Shown: positions 9,100 to 18,587 of the stretch, in pieces | Numbering within the stretch: the first letter of the stretch is position 1 | Layout: every line of letters begins with the position of its first letter | Origin: Eubacteriales Family XIII. Incertae Sedis bacterium | GTDB lineage: Bacteria > Bacillota > Clostridia > Peptostreptococcales > Anaerovoracaceae | Assembly: GCA_031272365.1 (NCBI GenBank) | Contig: JAISTX010000029.1 | Location: 1-64,000, forward strand | Length of the DNA stretch: 64,000 nt | Direction of reading: 5' to 3' | Made by a program: the position numbers and the translations under genes | Notes under the pieces: generated by a model | Seen by the model: the letters and a program-made list of their open reading frames with translations, nothing else | The model's database searches: none | What the model was told of the DNA's origin: nothing

Positions 9100-10200
9100 C
9101 TAACGGATGCCCGCCTGGGCGAGCGGTTTGATGTCCTCGATGTTGTCTTTGTCGATGATCGCCGCGCCGGTGTCGATGTGCAGGCCCGCGAAGCCGTACG
9201 TCGTCGTCAGGCAAGCCTGGAGGATCGGCAGGTAGCCCTGCAGGTACTGCTGCTGGTCAAGCACCGCGCCGACCCAGCCGGCCGTGATGGCCTCGGACGT
9301 GTCGCCCGAGAGGTCGAAGCCCGCGCCGAAGATCTCGCCGGGCTGCTTGCCGGCCGCCTGCAGGAAGGTGCCGAGCGTCGAGGTGAGCGAGCCGTGGTCC
9401 GTGATGACCATCTTGATGTCCGGGTCCTTCGCGAGCGCCGCCGTGATGACCGGCGTGCCCTGCGACGGGTCGGAGTTGATCGCGTCTGAGATCTCGATGT
9501 AGATCACGTTCGCGCCGAGCTCGTTGAGCGCGTCATGGGCGCCGAGCGTGCGCTGCCCGCGGCCGGGCTGCGCCTCGAGGCCCCACAGCAGCACCTTGTC
9601 GCCGGACGCGAGGCCCGCGCGCTTCCAGGCTTCCTTCGCCAAAAGCTCGCCGGACGCGTACAGCTCCTGGCCGACGTAGCCGAAGCCCGCCGTCTTGTAC
9701 GCTTCCTCCAGCTCCGGCAGCGAGGTGTTCTGGCTCGTGATCACGATGCCCTGCGCCTCGGCCTCGTCGACGATCTGCTTGTAGGCGTCATCGCCGGGGT
9801 GGCCCATGATGCAGATGGCGTCGGGCTTGCGCGCGATCGCCTCTTTGAGCTGCGTCACCATTTTGTTGTTGTCCCAGTCGGACCAGACGTACTCGACGTC
9901 GCAGCCGAGGTCCTTGCGCGCCTGCTCCGCGCCGTTGTACACGACCGCCGAGAAGACGTCGCCCTCGCCGCCGCCCGGGAAGAAGATGATCTTTTTGCCC
10001 GCGAACGGCTTTTCGCTCGTGTCGACCGCCGGGGCCGCCGCGTCGCCGCCGCTCCCCCCCTCTTCCGCGACCGGCGCCGCGCTGCCGCCGGACGCCGCCG
10101 TGTCCGTGCCGCCGCCGCTGGTGTTGTTGCACCCGCTGAGCACGAGCGCCACCGTCAGGGCAACACAAAAAATCAACATACTAATTCTTTTCTTTGACAT
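9100..10200 (-). CDS. Sugar ABC transporter substrate-binding lipoprotein
   Basis: Lipobox VALVLSGC; periplasmic binding protein type 1-like sequence (IMGHPGDDAYKQIVDEAEAQGIVITSQN). Confidence 0.85.
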   Translation of the reverse strand: MSKKRISMLIFCVALTVALVLSGCNNTSGGGTDTAASGGSAAPVAEEGGSGGDAAAPAVDTSEKPFAGKKIIFFPGGGEGDVFSAVVYNGAEQARKDLGCDVEYVWSDWDNNKMVTQLKEAIARKPDAICIMGHPGDDAYKQIVDEAEAQGIVITSQNTSLPELEEAYKTAGFGYVGQELYASGELLAKEAWKRAGLASGDKVLLWGLEAQPGRGQRTLGAHDALNELGANVIYIEISDAINSDPSQGTPVITAALAKDPDIKMVITDHGSLTSTLGTFLQAAGKQPGEIFGAGFDLSGDTSEAITAGWVGAVLDQQQYLQGYLPILQACLTTTYGFAGLHIDTGAAIIDKDNIEDIKPLAQAGIR

Positions 10201-10299
10201 GTTTTTTCCTCCTTAAAAAAACTAAACCCACTCTCGCCCTATTACAACAAACAACAGTTGATAAGGGCATCATAAGATAAACCTCTGTCAAAAGCAATG

Positions 10300-11619
10300 T
10301 TATTTTTTGGTACCATTCTTGATAAAATCGTAGACGAGGGGGATCTCCTCCGGCTTTTCTTCTGTAAACCGCAGCGCGCCCGTGAAGGCCCGCTCCGCCA
10401 CCCCGATCTCCTCCGTGCCCCTGTTCGTATGCAGGGTCGCAACGACGTCCCCCGCAGCCACGAAATCGCCGCGCGTTTTTTCCATAACAATGCCGGCCGC
10501 GTAGTCGATCGGCGCCTCCTTCGTCTGCCGGCCCGCCCCGAGCGCGAGCGCCGCCATGCCGACCCGGCGCGTGTCGATCGCGCCGATGTAGCCGGTCTCC
10601 GGGGCGCGCACCTCCTTGACGGTCTTCGGCGAGGACAGGAGGCTGTAGTCGTCCAGCGCCCTCGGGTCGCCGCCCTGCCGGACGACCATCGCGCGGAATT
10701 TCTCGAGCGCCGATCCGTCGTCGAGCTTCGCGCGCGCCCGGGCGAGGCAGTCCTCGAAGGGGCCCTCGTCCGCGAGCTCGAGCATGCGCGCTGCCACGTA
10801 GACGGCGAAGTCCGTCAGCTCCTCCCCGCCCCGCCCTTTCAGCACCTCGAGCGCCTCGATCGTCTCGAGGCCGTTGCCGATGTGGGTGCCGAGGGGTTTG
10901 TCCATGTCCGTGATGATGGCGTGCGTGCGCCGCCCCGCGCCCGCGCCGATGCCGACCATGACCCGCGCGAGCTCCCGCGCGTGCTCGAGGCCGCCGACGA
11001 AGGAGCCGCTGCCCGTCTTCACGTCAAGCAGGATGCGGTCCGCGCCCGCTGCGAGCTTCTTGCTCATGATGCTCGAGGCGATGAGGGGCATGCTGTCGAT
11101 CGTCGCGGTCACGTCGCGTAGCGCGTAGAAGATCTTGTCCGCGGGCACGAAGCCCCCCGTCTGGCCGACGATGCTGATGCCGACGGCCTTCACGTTCTCG
11201 ATGAACTCGGCGGGCTCGATCGCCGTGCGCATGCCGGGGATCGCGTCGAGCTTGTCCATCGTGCCGCAGGCGTGGCCCATGCCCTTGCCCGTCATCTTGG
11301 CGACGGGGATGCCGCAGGCCGCGGCGATCGGGGTGGCCATCATGGACGTCTTGTCGCCGACGCCGCCCGTGGAGTGCTTGTCCACCTTGATGCCGGGGAT
11401 GCCCGACAGGTCGGCCACCTCGCCGGAGGCCATCATCGACAGCGTCAGGTCCCGCACCTCGTCCCCTTCCATGCCGCGGATCGCGATGGCCATGAGCATC
11501 GCCGCGATCTGGTAGTCGGGGATCCGGCCCGAAACGGCGCCCTCGACGAAAAAGTCGATCTCCGCCTTCGAGAGGGCGAGGCCATTTCGTTTGCGGAGGA
11601 GGATGTCGTACATCAGCAT
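10300..11619 (-). CDS. pdp: Pyrimidine-nucleoside/thymidine phosphorylase
   Basis: DKHSTGGVGDKTS, MTGKGMGHACGTMDKLD, DVKTGSGSF motifs. Confidence 0.93.
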   Translation of the reverse strand: MLMYDILLRKRNGLALSKAEIDFFVEGAVSGRIPDYQIAAMLMAIAIRGMEGDEVRDLTLSMMASGEVADLSGIPGIKVDKHSTGGVGDKTSMMATPIAAACGIPVAKMTGKGMGHACGTMDKLDAIPGMRTAIEPAEFIENVKAVGISIVGQTGGFVPADKIFYALRDVTATIDSMPLIASSIMSKKLAAGADRILLDVKTGSGSFVGGLEHARELARVMVGIGAGAGRRTHAIITDMDKPLGTHIGNGLETIEALEVLKGRGGEELTDFAVYVAARMLELADEGPFEDCLARARAKLDDGSALEKFRAMVVRQGGDPRALDDYSLLSSPKTVKEVRAPETGYIGAIDTRRVGMAALALGAGRQTKEAPIDYAAGIVMEKTRGDFVAAGDVVATLHTNRGTEEIGVAERAFTGALRFTEEKPEEIPLVYDFIKNGTKK

Positions 11620-11625
11620 TGTTAT

Positions 11626-12552
11626 TCAAGCACCTCTCTCATAGGGGACGCCGTCCGCCTTCGGCGCGATGATCTTGCCGCGCATCAGGACGAGGATGCC
11701 GAGCGTCAGGACGTAGGGGATGAGCGAGAGGATCGTGGAGTCGACCTTCATGGCGCCGCCGCCGAGCAGGATGACGAGCACCTGCGCGAAGCCGAAGATC
11801 AGGCAGGCGCCGAACGCGCCGTGCGGCGTCCAGCGGCCGAAGATGACCGCGGCGAGCGCGATGTAGCCGTGGCCGGAGATGATCGTCGGCGTGAAGAGCG
11901 AGACGACGGAGAGCGACATCGTCGCGCCGCCGAAGCCCGCGAGCAGGCCGGAGACGAGCACGCAGACGTAGCGGATGAGGCGCACGTTGACGCCGACGGT
12001 TTCCGCGGCGGCGGGGTGCTCGCCGACGCTGCGGACGCGCAGGCCCCATTTCGTCCGGTAGAGGAAAAACCACAGGATCGCGACGGAGGCGAAGGCGAGG
12101 AGGACGGCCGCGTCCTGGTTGAAGGCGAGCTTGACCTGCTCGTTTCCGCCCTCCGGGAAGAGGCCGGACAGGATGCGCGGCATCTTGTTGGGGACGGGCG
12201 GCGTCTGCGTCGCGCCGTCGAAAAACATGCGCGCGAGGAAGAGGGCCAGGCCCGCGCCGATCAGGTTGATGGCGACGCCGGAGATCGTCTGGTCCGCGTT
12301 CAGCGACACGGAGGCGAAGGCGTGCAGCAGCGCGAGCGCCGCGCCGGCGAGGCCGCCGCAGAGGAAGCCGGTCCAGGGGTTGCCCGTGTAGTAGGCGCCC
12401 GCGACCGCCAGGCAGGCGCCGATCGTCATCATGCCCTCGAGGCCGATGTTGACGACGCCGCTGCGCTCCGAGATGACGCCGCCGAGCGCCGCGAAGATCA
12501 GCGGGGACGCGTACACGAGCGTGCTGCCGATGGCGAGCAATACGTAGGTCAT
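11626..12552 (-). CDS. Nucleoside-type ABC transporter permease (BMP family system)
   Basis: MTYVLLAIGSTLVYASPLIFAALGGVISERSGVVNIGLEGMM...; ORF track merged it with upstream sequence in the same frame. Confidence 0.88.
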   Translation of the reverse strand: MTYVLLAIGSTLVYASPLIFAALGGVISERSGVVNIGLEGMMTIGACLAVAGAYYTGNPWTGFLCGGLAGAALALLHAFASVSLNADQTISGVAINLIGAGLALFLARMFFDGATQTPPVPNKMPRILSGLFPEGGNEQVKLAFNQDAAVLLAFASVAILWFFLYRTKWGLRVRSVGEHPAAAETVGVNVRLIRYVCVLVSGLLAGFGGATMSLSVVSLFTPTIISGHGYIALAAVIFGRWTPHGAFGACLIFGFAQVLVILLGGGAMKVDSTILSLIPYVLTLGILVLMRGKIIAPKADGVPYERGA

Positions 12553-13679
12553 AGGCTCCCCTCCCGTTTTTTCATGAGGATGCGCGCGATGATGGAGAAC
12601 ACCGTCGAGATCGCGATCGCGAAGACGATGACGCCGATCACGATGCTGATGACCTCGGACGGCACGCCGAGCTCGCTCTGGATCGTGTTGCCGCCGTAGC
12701 GCAGGCCCGTGAGCAGCAGCCCCGAGAAGATGCAGCCGACCGGCGAGCTGCCCGCGACGAGCGCGACGGACAGGCCGTCGAAGCCGTAGCCCTCCATGAG
12801 CGACAGGATGCTGATGCGGAACGGGTTGGCGCCGAGCACGTTCAGCGCGCCCGCGAGGCCCGCGAGGCCGCCCGCGATGCACATGGCGACGACGGTGTTT
12901 TGCTTGACGCTGATGCCCGCCGCCTCCGCAGCGTCCGCGCCGTAGCCGACGGCGCGCAGCGAGTAGCCGAGCGTCGTGCGGTTCAGGATGTACCAGATCA
13001 GGATGACGACGGCCACCGCGATGAGGAAGCCGACGGACAGGTCCGTCTTGAGCAGGATGTCCGCGAGCTTCGGGTGCTGCTCCGCCCACGCGTAGCCCGC
13101 GTCGGTAAACTTCCACTCGCCGAGCACCGTCACGCGCGCGTTCTCCAGGACCTCGTAGGAGGACTCGGCGTTCGGCTTCTTCAGCCACGGCTGCTTCACG
13201 AGGAAGTTTTGCAGATAGAGCGCGATCCAGTTGAGCATGATCGTGCTGATGACTTCGTGGATGCCGAACCGGGCCTTGAGCACGCCCGCGATGCCGCCCC
13301 ACACGGCGCCCATGCAGACGGCGGCCACGATGACGAGCGGGATGTGGACCGCGGCGGGGATGTCGAGGACGTAGCCGAGGATGCCGGCCGTGACGGCGCC
13401 CGCGATGTACTGCCCCTCCGCGCCGATGTTGAAGATGCCCGTCTTGAACGCGAAGGCGACGGACAGGCCCGTCAGGATGATCGGCGTCGACTTCAGCACG
13501 ACGTTGACGACGTAGCGCGGCCGGGCAAAGATCCCGCGCAGCAAGGCGGCGTACGCCTCGGCTGGGCTGTACCCGGCCAGCGCGATGATGATGGCGCCGA
13601 AGGCGAGCCCGATCGCGACGGACAGCACCGCCGCCATGAGCGGGTGCGTGAGCAGCCTGAGCCACCGGTTCGCCGTCAT
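12549..13679 (-). CDS. Nucleoside-type ABC transporter permease (BMP family system)
   Basis: MTANRWLRLLTHPLMAAVLSVAIG...FNIGAEGQYIAG; overlaps the neighbouring genes by a few bases. Confidence 0.87.
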   Translation of the reverse strand: MTANRWLRLLTHPLMAAVLSVAIGLAFGAIIIALAGYSPAEAYAALLRGIFARPRYVVNVVLKSTPIILTGLSVAFAFKTGIFNIGAEGQYIAGAVTAGILGYVLDIPAAVHIPLVIVAAVCMGAVWGGIAGVLKARFGIHEVISTIMLNWIALYLQNFLVKQPWLKKPNAESSYEVLENARVTVLGEWKFTDAGYAWAEQHPKLADILLKTDLSVGFLIAVAVVILIWYILNRTTLGYSLRAVGYGADAAEAAGISVKQNTVVAMCIAGGLAGLAGALNVLGANPFRISILSLMEGYGFDGLSVALVAGSSPVGCIFSGLLLTGLRYGGNTIQSELGVPSEVISIVIGVIVFAIAISTVFSIIARILMKKREGSL

Positions 13680-15211
13680 GCCGCGCCCCCGCCCGCCATG
13701 AGCAGGCCGATGTGGTTTTCGTCCGCGCCGGCCGCCGGCATCTCGCCCGTGATCTGCCCGTCGTACAGGACGACGATGCGGTCGGATACGTTCATGACCT
13801 CGTCGAGCTCGTAGGAGATGAGCAGCACGGCCTTGCCTTTGTCGCGCTCCTCGACGAGCTTCTTGTGAACGTATTCGATCGCGCCGACGTCGAGGCCGCG
13901 CGTGGGCTGCACCGCGACGAGCACGTCCGGGTCGTTTTGGATCTCGCGCGCGATGATGACCTTCTGCTGGTTGCCGCCGGACAGGGTGCGCATCGGCTTG
14001 CCCGCCGCGTCGTCGGGGCGGATGTCGTAAGCGCCGATCAGCGCCTCCGCGTTCTTTGCGATCGCCGCCTCGTCGAGCACGCCTTTTTTCGAAAACGGCT
14101 CCTGCCGGTATTTTTCGAGGATGAAATTGTCGGCGACCGTGAACGCGCCGATCATGCCGCGCCGCTGCCGGTCCTCGTGGATCGTCGAGAGCAGCGCGTC
14201 GATCACGTGCCGGGGCGTCGTGTTCTCGATCGCCTCCCCGCCGACCTTGATGCTGCCGCTCTCCGCTTTGCGCAGGCCGGTCAGCGCCTCGACGAGCTCC
14301 TTCTGGCCGTTGCCGTCGATCCCGGCCACGCCGAGGATCTCGCCTTTGCGCACCTCGAAGCTCAGGCCTTTCACGCGCTCGATGTCGCGCTGGTCCTTCA
14401 CGCGGAGGCCCTCCACCGAGAGCGCCGCCTCGCCGGGCGCCGCCTCTTTCTTGTCGACCTTCAGCATGACCTCGCGCCCGACCATCTTCGAGGCGAGCAT
14501 CTCGCGCGTCGCGCCCTCGACCGCGATCGTGTCGATGTATCTGCCGCGCCGGATGATCGTGCAGTAGTCCGCGCTCGCCTGGATCTCCCGCAGCTTGTGC
14601 GTGATGATGAGGATCGTCTTGCCGCTTTCCGTGAGGTTGCGCATGATCCCGATGAGCTCTTCGATCTCCTGCGGGGAGAGCACGGCCGTCGGCTCGTCGA
14701 GGATGAGGATCTCCGCGCCCCGGTACAGGGCCTTGAGGATCTCGACGCGCTGCTGCATGCCGACGGAGATGTCCTCGATCTTCGCCGCCGGGTCGAGGTT
14801 GAACCCGTATTTTTCGGAGAGCTCCGTGACGGCGCGCTCGGCGCGCCGCCGGTCGAGGATGCCGAACCGGTTCGCCACCTCCTCGCCGAGGACGATGTTC
14901 TCCGTGACCGAGAAGTTTTCGACGAGCATGAAATGCTGGTGCACCATGCCGATGCCGAGGCGGATCGCCACGCGCGGGTTCTTGATGTCGCATGGCTTGC
15001 CGTGGATCCGGATCTCGCCGGCGTCCGCCTTGTAGATGCCGTAGAGGATGTTCATGAGCGTCGTCTTGCCCGCGCCATTTTCGCCGAGCAGCGCATGGAT
15101 CGTCCCCTTTTCGACCGCAACCGATACGTCGTCGAGCGCGCAGAACGCGCCGAAGTATTTGTGAATGCCCGTCATCTCGACGGCGTATTCGGTTGTGCGA
15201 TCGTTTGTCAT
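13676..15211 (-). CDS. Nucleoside-type ABC transporter ATP-binding protein (two NBDs)
   Basis: GENGAGKTTLMNILYG; VGMQQRVEILKALYRGAEILILDEPTAVL; second NBD LSGGNQQKVIIAREI. Confidence 0.92.
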   Translation of the reverse strand: MTNDRTTEYAVEMTGIHKYFGAFCALDDVSVAVEKGTIHALLGENGAGKTTLMNILYGIYKADAGEIRIHGKPCDIKNPRVAIRLGIGMVHQHFMLVENFSVTENIVLGEEVANRFGILDRRRAERAVTELSEKYGFNLDPAAKIEDISVGMQQRVEILKALYRGAEILILDEPTAVLSPQEIEELIGIMRNLTESGKTILIITHKLREIQASADYCTIIRRGRYIDTIAVEGATREMLASKMVGREVMLKVDKKEAAPGEAALSVEGLRVKDQRDIERVKGLSFEVRKGEILGVAGIDGNGQKELVEALTGLRKAESGSIKVGGEAIENTTPRHVIDALLSTIHEDRQRRGMIGAFTVADNFILEKYRQEPFSKKGVLDEAAIAKNAEALIGAYDIRPDDAAGKPMRTLSGGNQQKVIIAREIQNDPDVLVAVQPTRGLDVGAIEYVHKKLVEERDKGKAVLLISYELDEVMNVSDRIVVLYDGQITGEMPAAGADENHIGLLMAGGGAA

Positions 15212-15238
15212 TGCATTATTATATGATTTCCTTGCAGC

Positions 15239-16354
15239 TTATTGAAGCGTCTCGAGGAATTCGTTGTAGGGCTCTTCGTGGATCGGCGCGGTGAGCTCCC
15301 CGCTGATGAGCTTCTGCTTGACGGCCTCGGTGTCCGCGAGGATGTCCTCCGGGACGTTCGCAGCCGACGTGGGCGCGATGCCGACCGAGCCGTTCTCGAG
15401 CGTGCCGAGGTAGGTCTGGCCGCGCAGGTCGTTGCCGTTCGCCGATTCCTTGCAGACATTGTACATGCCGGCGCCGACGAGCTTCATCGCCGAGGTCAGC
15501 ACGTTGTCCGGCGCGAGGTGGTTTTGGTCGGAGTCCGCGCCGATGGCCCATTTGCCTTGCTCCTTCGCGGCCTCGATCACGCCGACGCCGCCGCCGCCGC
15601 AGGCCTGGAAGACGACGTCCGCGCCGTCCTGGATCATCTTCGTCGCCACGGTCTTGCCCTTGGCGCTGTCCGTGAAGCTGTCGATGTACTGGACCTGGAC
15701 CTCGATCTCCTTGCCCTGCTCGTACGCCGCGTACTTCGCGCCCGCGCTGTAGCCGTACACGAAGGTGTCGATGACGTCGCCCTGGATGCCGCCGACGACG
15801 CCGACGTTGTTCGTCTCCGTCATGCGCCCGGCGATGTAGCCGCAGAGGAACGAGCTGTCCTGCGAGTCAAAGACGAGGCAGATGACGTTCTCCGGCGTCT
15901 CGTCGCCGTAGTCGTTATCGACGATTGCGTACGTCGTGTCCGGGTTCGTCTTCGCCGCCGTCAGGATCGGGTCGGCGAGCATGTAGCCGATGCCCCAGAT
16001 GATCTGGTAGTCCTGGTCGGTCAGGTTCTCCAGGTTCGACACGTAGTCGCTCTCCTGCTGGGACTCGAGGTAGGTGACTTCCGCGATGCCGTCCGCCTCG
16101 AGCTGCTGCAGGCCTTCCCACGCGCTCTGGTTGAACGACTGGTCGTTGACGCCGCCGACGTCGGACACCATGGCGACCCGCAGCAGCGCGCCGTCCGCCG
16201 CGTCGCCGCCCGCCGCGCTGCCGCCTTCCGCGGCCGCCGAGCTGCCGCCCGCCGCGCTGGACCCGGCCGTCTCCGCCGAGCCGCCGCCGCCGCAAGCCGT
16301 GAACACCAGCGCCGCGATGGCAACAATGCATAACAATAGTGGGATTCTCTTCAT
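15239..16354 (-). CDS. BMP family nucleoside-binding lipoprotein
   Basis: Lipobox ALVFTACGGGG; VSDVGGVNDQSFNQSAWEGL typical of the BMP family. Confidence 0.92.
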   Translation of the reverse strand: MKRIPLLLCIVAIAALVFTACGGGGSAETAGSSAAGGSSAAAEGGSAAGGDAADGALLRVAMVSDVGGVNDQSFNQSAWEGLQQLEADGIAEVTYLESQQESDYVSNLENLTDQDYQIIWGIGYMLADPILTAAKTNPDTTYAIVDNDYGDETPENVICLVFDSQDSSFLCGYIAGRMTETNNVGVVGGIQGDVIDTFVYGYSAGAKYAAYEQGKEIEVQVQYIDSFTDSAKGKTVATKMIQDGADVVFQACGGGGVGVIEAAKEQGKWAIGADSDQNHLAPDNVLTSAMKLVGAGMYNVCKESANGNDLRGQTYLGTLENGSVGIAPTSAANVPEDILADTEAVKQKLISGELTAPIHEEPYNEFLETLQ

Positions 16355-16469
16355 AATTTGACCTCCTTCTTCAAATCAATCCTGGATTCTTGATGCATTA
16401 TTATATCATAAAGAGAAGGTTTTTAGCGTTTATTGATGTGATACAATCAGAGGCATAGGGAGGTGCGTC

Positions 16470-17339
16470 ATGCCCATTCGAATCACATTGACCGGCGACC
16501 TGGGGAGCGGGAAGAGTACGGTCGCAAAGGAGCTCCACAGCGCGTACGGCCTGTCGCTTTTTTCGACGGGCGCGATCCAGCGCGGCATCGCGGTGGAGAA
16601 GGGGATGACGACGTTCGAGCTGAACAAATACGCCGAGACGCACCCGGAGATCGACGCGCGGATCGACGGGGAGCTCGCGGCGCTGTCCGACCGGGACGAG
16701 GACATGGCGATCGACTCGCGGATGGGCTGGCATTTCGTGCGCGGCACGTTCCGGGTCTTCCTCACGGCGGACGAGACCGTCGCGGCGGGCCGCGTCGCCG
16801 GCGACGCGCGCGGGCCGGCGGAGACCTACGAGAGCATAGAGGACACGATCCTGTCGCTGCGCGGCCGGAAGGCGAGCGAAAACTTCCGCTACGCCGAAAA
16901 ATACGGCGTGGACTGCTTCGATATGAACAACTACGACTGCGTCGTCGACACGACGGCGATCACGCCGGAGCAGGCCGCGGCGCACATCATGGCGCAGTAC
17001 GAGGCCTGGCAGGGCGGCAAAGAGTCGCCCCGGCTGTGGCTTTCGCGCTACTGCCTCTACCCGGTGGCTTCCGAGGGCGGGGGCGCGGCCTCCGCCGGGC
17101 GGATCGGTGCCGTCCTCGTGGGGGGGCGGTATTTCCTCTACGAGGGCCACGACCTCGCGGCAGCGCGGATCCTCGGCGGGGAGGACCTCCTCCCGTGCGC
17201 GCTCCTGGCGCAGGACGCCGGGGCGCTGCCGGACGGGCGGAGCGCGCGGGATTTCGTGCGGGGGGCTTTTGATCTTGGGGCGGCGCGGGCGTGGGCGGCG
17301 CGGTGCGGGTTTGAATTCTTCTCGTTCCCGGATGTTTAG
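16470..17339 (+). CDS. Cytidylate kinase-like P-loop protein with an extra C-terminal region
   Basis: MPIRITLTGDLGSGKSTVAKEL, IDSRMGWHFVRGTFRVFLTAD; about 110 extra residues after the kinase-like part. Confidence 0.75.
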   Translation: MPIRITLTGDLGSGKSTVAKELHSAYGLSLFSTGAIQRGIAVEKGMTTFELNKYAETHPEIDARIDGELAALSDRDEDMAIDSRMGWHFVRGTFRVFLTADETVAAGRVAGDARGPAETYESIEDTILSLRGRKASENFRYAEKYGVDCFDMNNYDCVVDTTAITPEQAAAHIMAQYEAWQGGKESPRLWLSRYCLYPVASEGGGAASAGRIGAVLVGGRYFLYEGHDLAAARILGGEDLLPCALLAQDAGALPDGRSARDFVRGAFDLGAARAWAARCGFEFFSFPDV

Positions 17340-17371
17340 ATTGATTCTGGGGGGGTATAAATAAATACGCT

Positions 17372-18571
17372 ATGCCACTTTATGATTACAAGGCGATATC
17401 GATGGCCGGGCGGAAGACCGGCGGCCGCATCGAGGCGGCAAACCCCGAGCAGCTCGCGGCGACGCTCCGGGGCTACGACCTGTTCCTGACGGACTCGCAC
17501 GAGCACAAGAGCTTCGAGCTCCCGACGAAGCTGACGGCCGTGGAGATCGCGGACTTCTGCCGCCAGCTCGCGGCGATGCTCGGGAGCGGCATCACGCTCA
17601 TCCGCGCGATGATGATCCTCGCGGAGCGCGACAACAAGCCGCACATCAAGAAGATCTACGACGAGATCATCCTCGACCTGCAGCGCGGCTCGACCCTGTC
17701 CGAGGCGATGGCGCTGCGCGGCCGGGCCTTCCCCGAGCTGCTCATCAGCATGATCCGCGCCGGGGAGCAGACGGGCCGCATGGACGTGACGGCCCAGAAG
17801 ATGGCCGAAAACTACGACAAGGAGCACCGCCTGAAGCAGAAGCTGAGGAACGCGACGACCTACCCCATGATTCTCGTCGTCCTCATCATCGGGGTCGTGC
17901 TCGTGATTTTCACGTTTGTTATTCCACAATTCACGACCATGTTCGAAAACATGGTGCTGCCGCTGCCGACGCGCATCGTGATGGGCATCAGCGACTTCCT
18001 CATCGCCGACGGCATCTACCTCTTCATCGGCATCCTGATCGCCGTCGCGTCGCTCGTCTACGTGTTCCGGCAGCCGGTGCCGCGCCGCGTCCTCGACCGC
18101 ACGAAGCTGAAGATCCCCAAGGTCGGCAAGCTGCTCGGCACGATCTACACGGCCCGGTTCGCGCGGACGCTCGCCTCGCTGTACGTGAGCGGCATCCCGA
18201 TGATCCAGGCGCTCACGATCGCGCGCGACACGATCGGCAACAAGCACATCGAAGCGGAGTTTGCAGGCGTGCTCGACGCGCTCGGCAACGGGCGCACGCT
18301 CTCGCAGGCGATCGCGGGCGTGGACGGCTTCGAGCCGAAGCTCAAGTCCACGATCCTCATCGGCGAGGAGAGCGGCCGCCTCGAGTACATGCTCGAGTCT
18401 GTCGCCGACCAGTACGACTACGACAGCGAGATGGCCAGCCAGCGCATGGTCTCGATGATCGAGCCGATCCTCATCGTCGTCATGGCCGGCATCGTGGGCA
18501 TGGTCATCATCTCCGTCCTCCTCCCCATCTACCAGCTGTACAGCGAGGTGGGGACGCAAGGGGGGATCTGA
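17372..18571 (+). CDS. Type II secretion/type IV pilus inner-membrane protein, GspF/PilC family
   Basis: MPLYDYKAISMAGRKTGGRIEA..., two T2SSF repeats (FCRQLAAMLGSGITLIRAM; FARTLASLYVSGIPMIQAL), C-terminal TM. Confidence 0.9.
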   Translation: MPLYDYKAISMAGRKTGGRIEAANPEQLAATLRGYDLFLTDSHEHKSFELPTKLTAVEIADFCRQLAAMLGSGITLIRAMMILAERDNKPHIKKIYDEIILDLQRGSTLSEAMALRGRAFPELLISMIRAGEQTGRMDVTAQKMAENYDKEHRLKQKLRNATTYPMILVVLIIGVVLVIFTFVIPQFTTMFENMVLPLPTRIVMGISDFLIADGIYLFIGILIAVASLVYVFRQPVPRRVLDRTKLKIPKVGKLLGTIYTARFARTLASLYVSGIPMIQALTIARDTIGNKHIEAEFAGVLDALGNGRTLSQAIAGVDGFEPKLKSTILIGEESGRLEYMLESVADQYDYDSEMASQRMVSMIEPILIVVMAGIVGMVIISVLLPIYQLYSEVGTQGGI

Positions 18572-18587
18572 CGCCTGGGCGGCCGGA

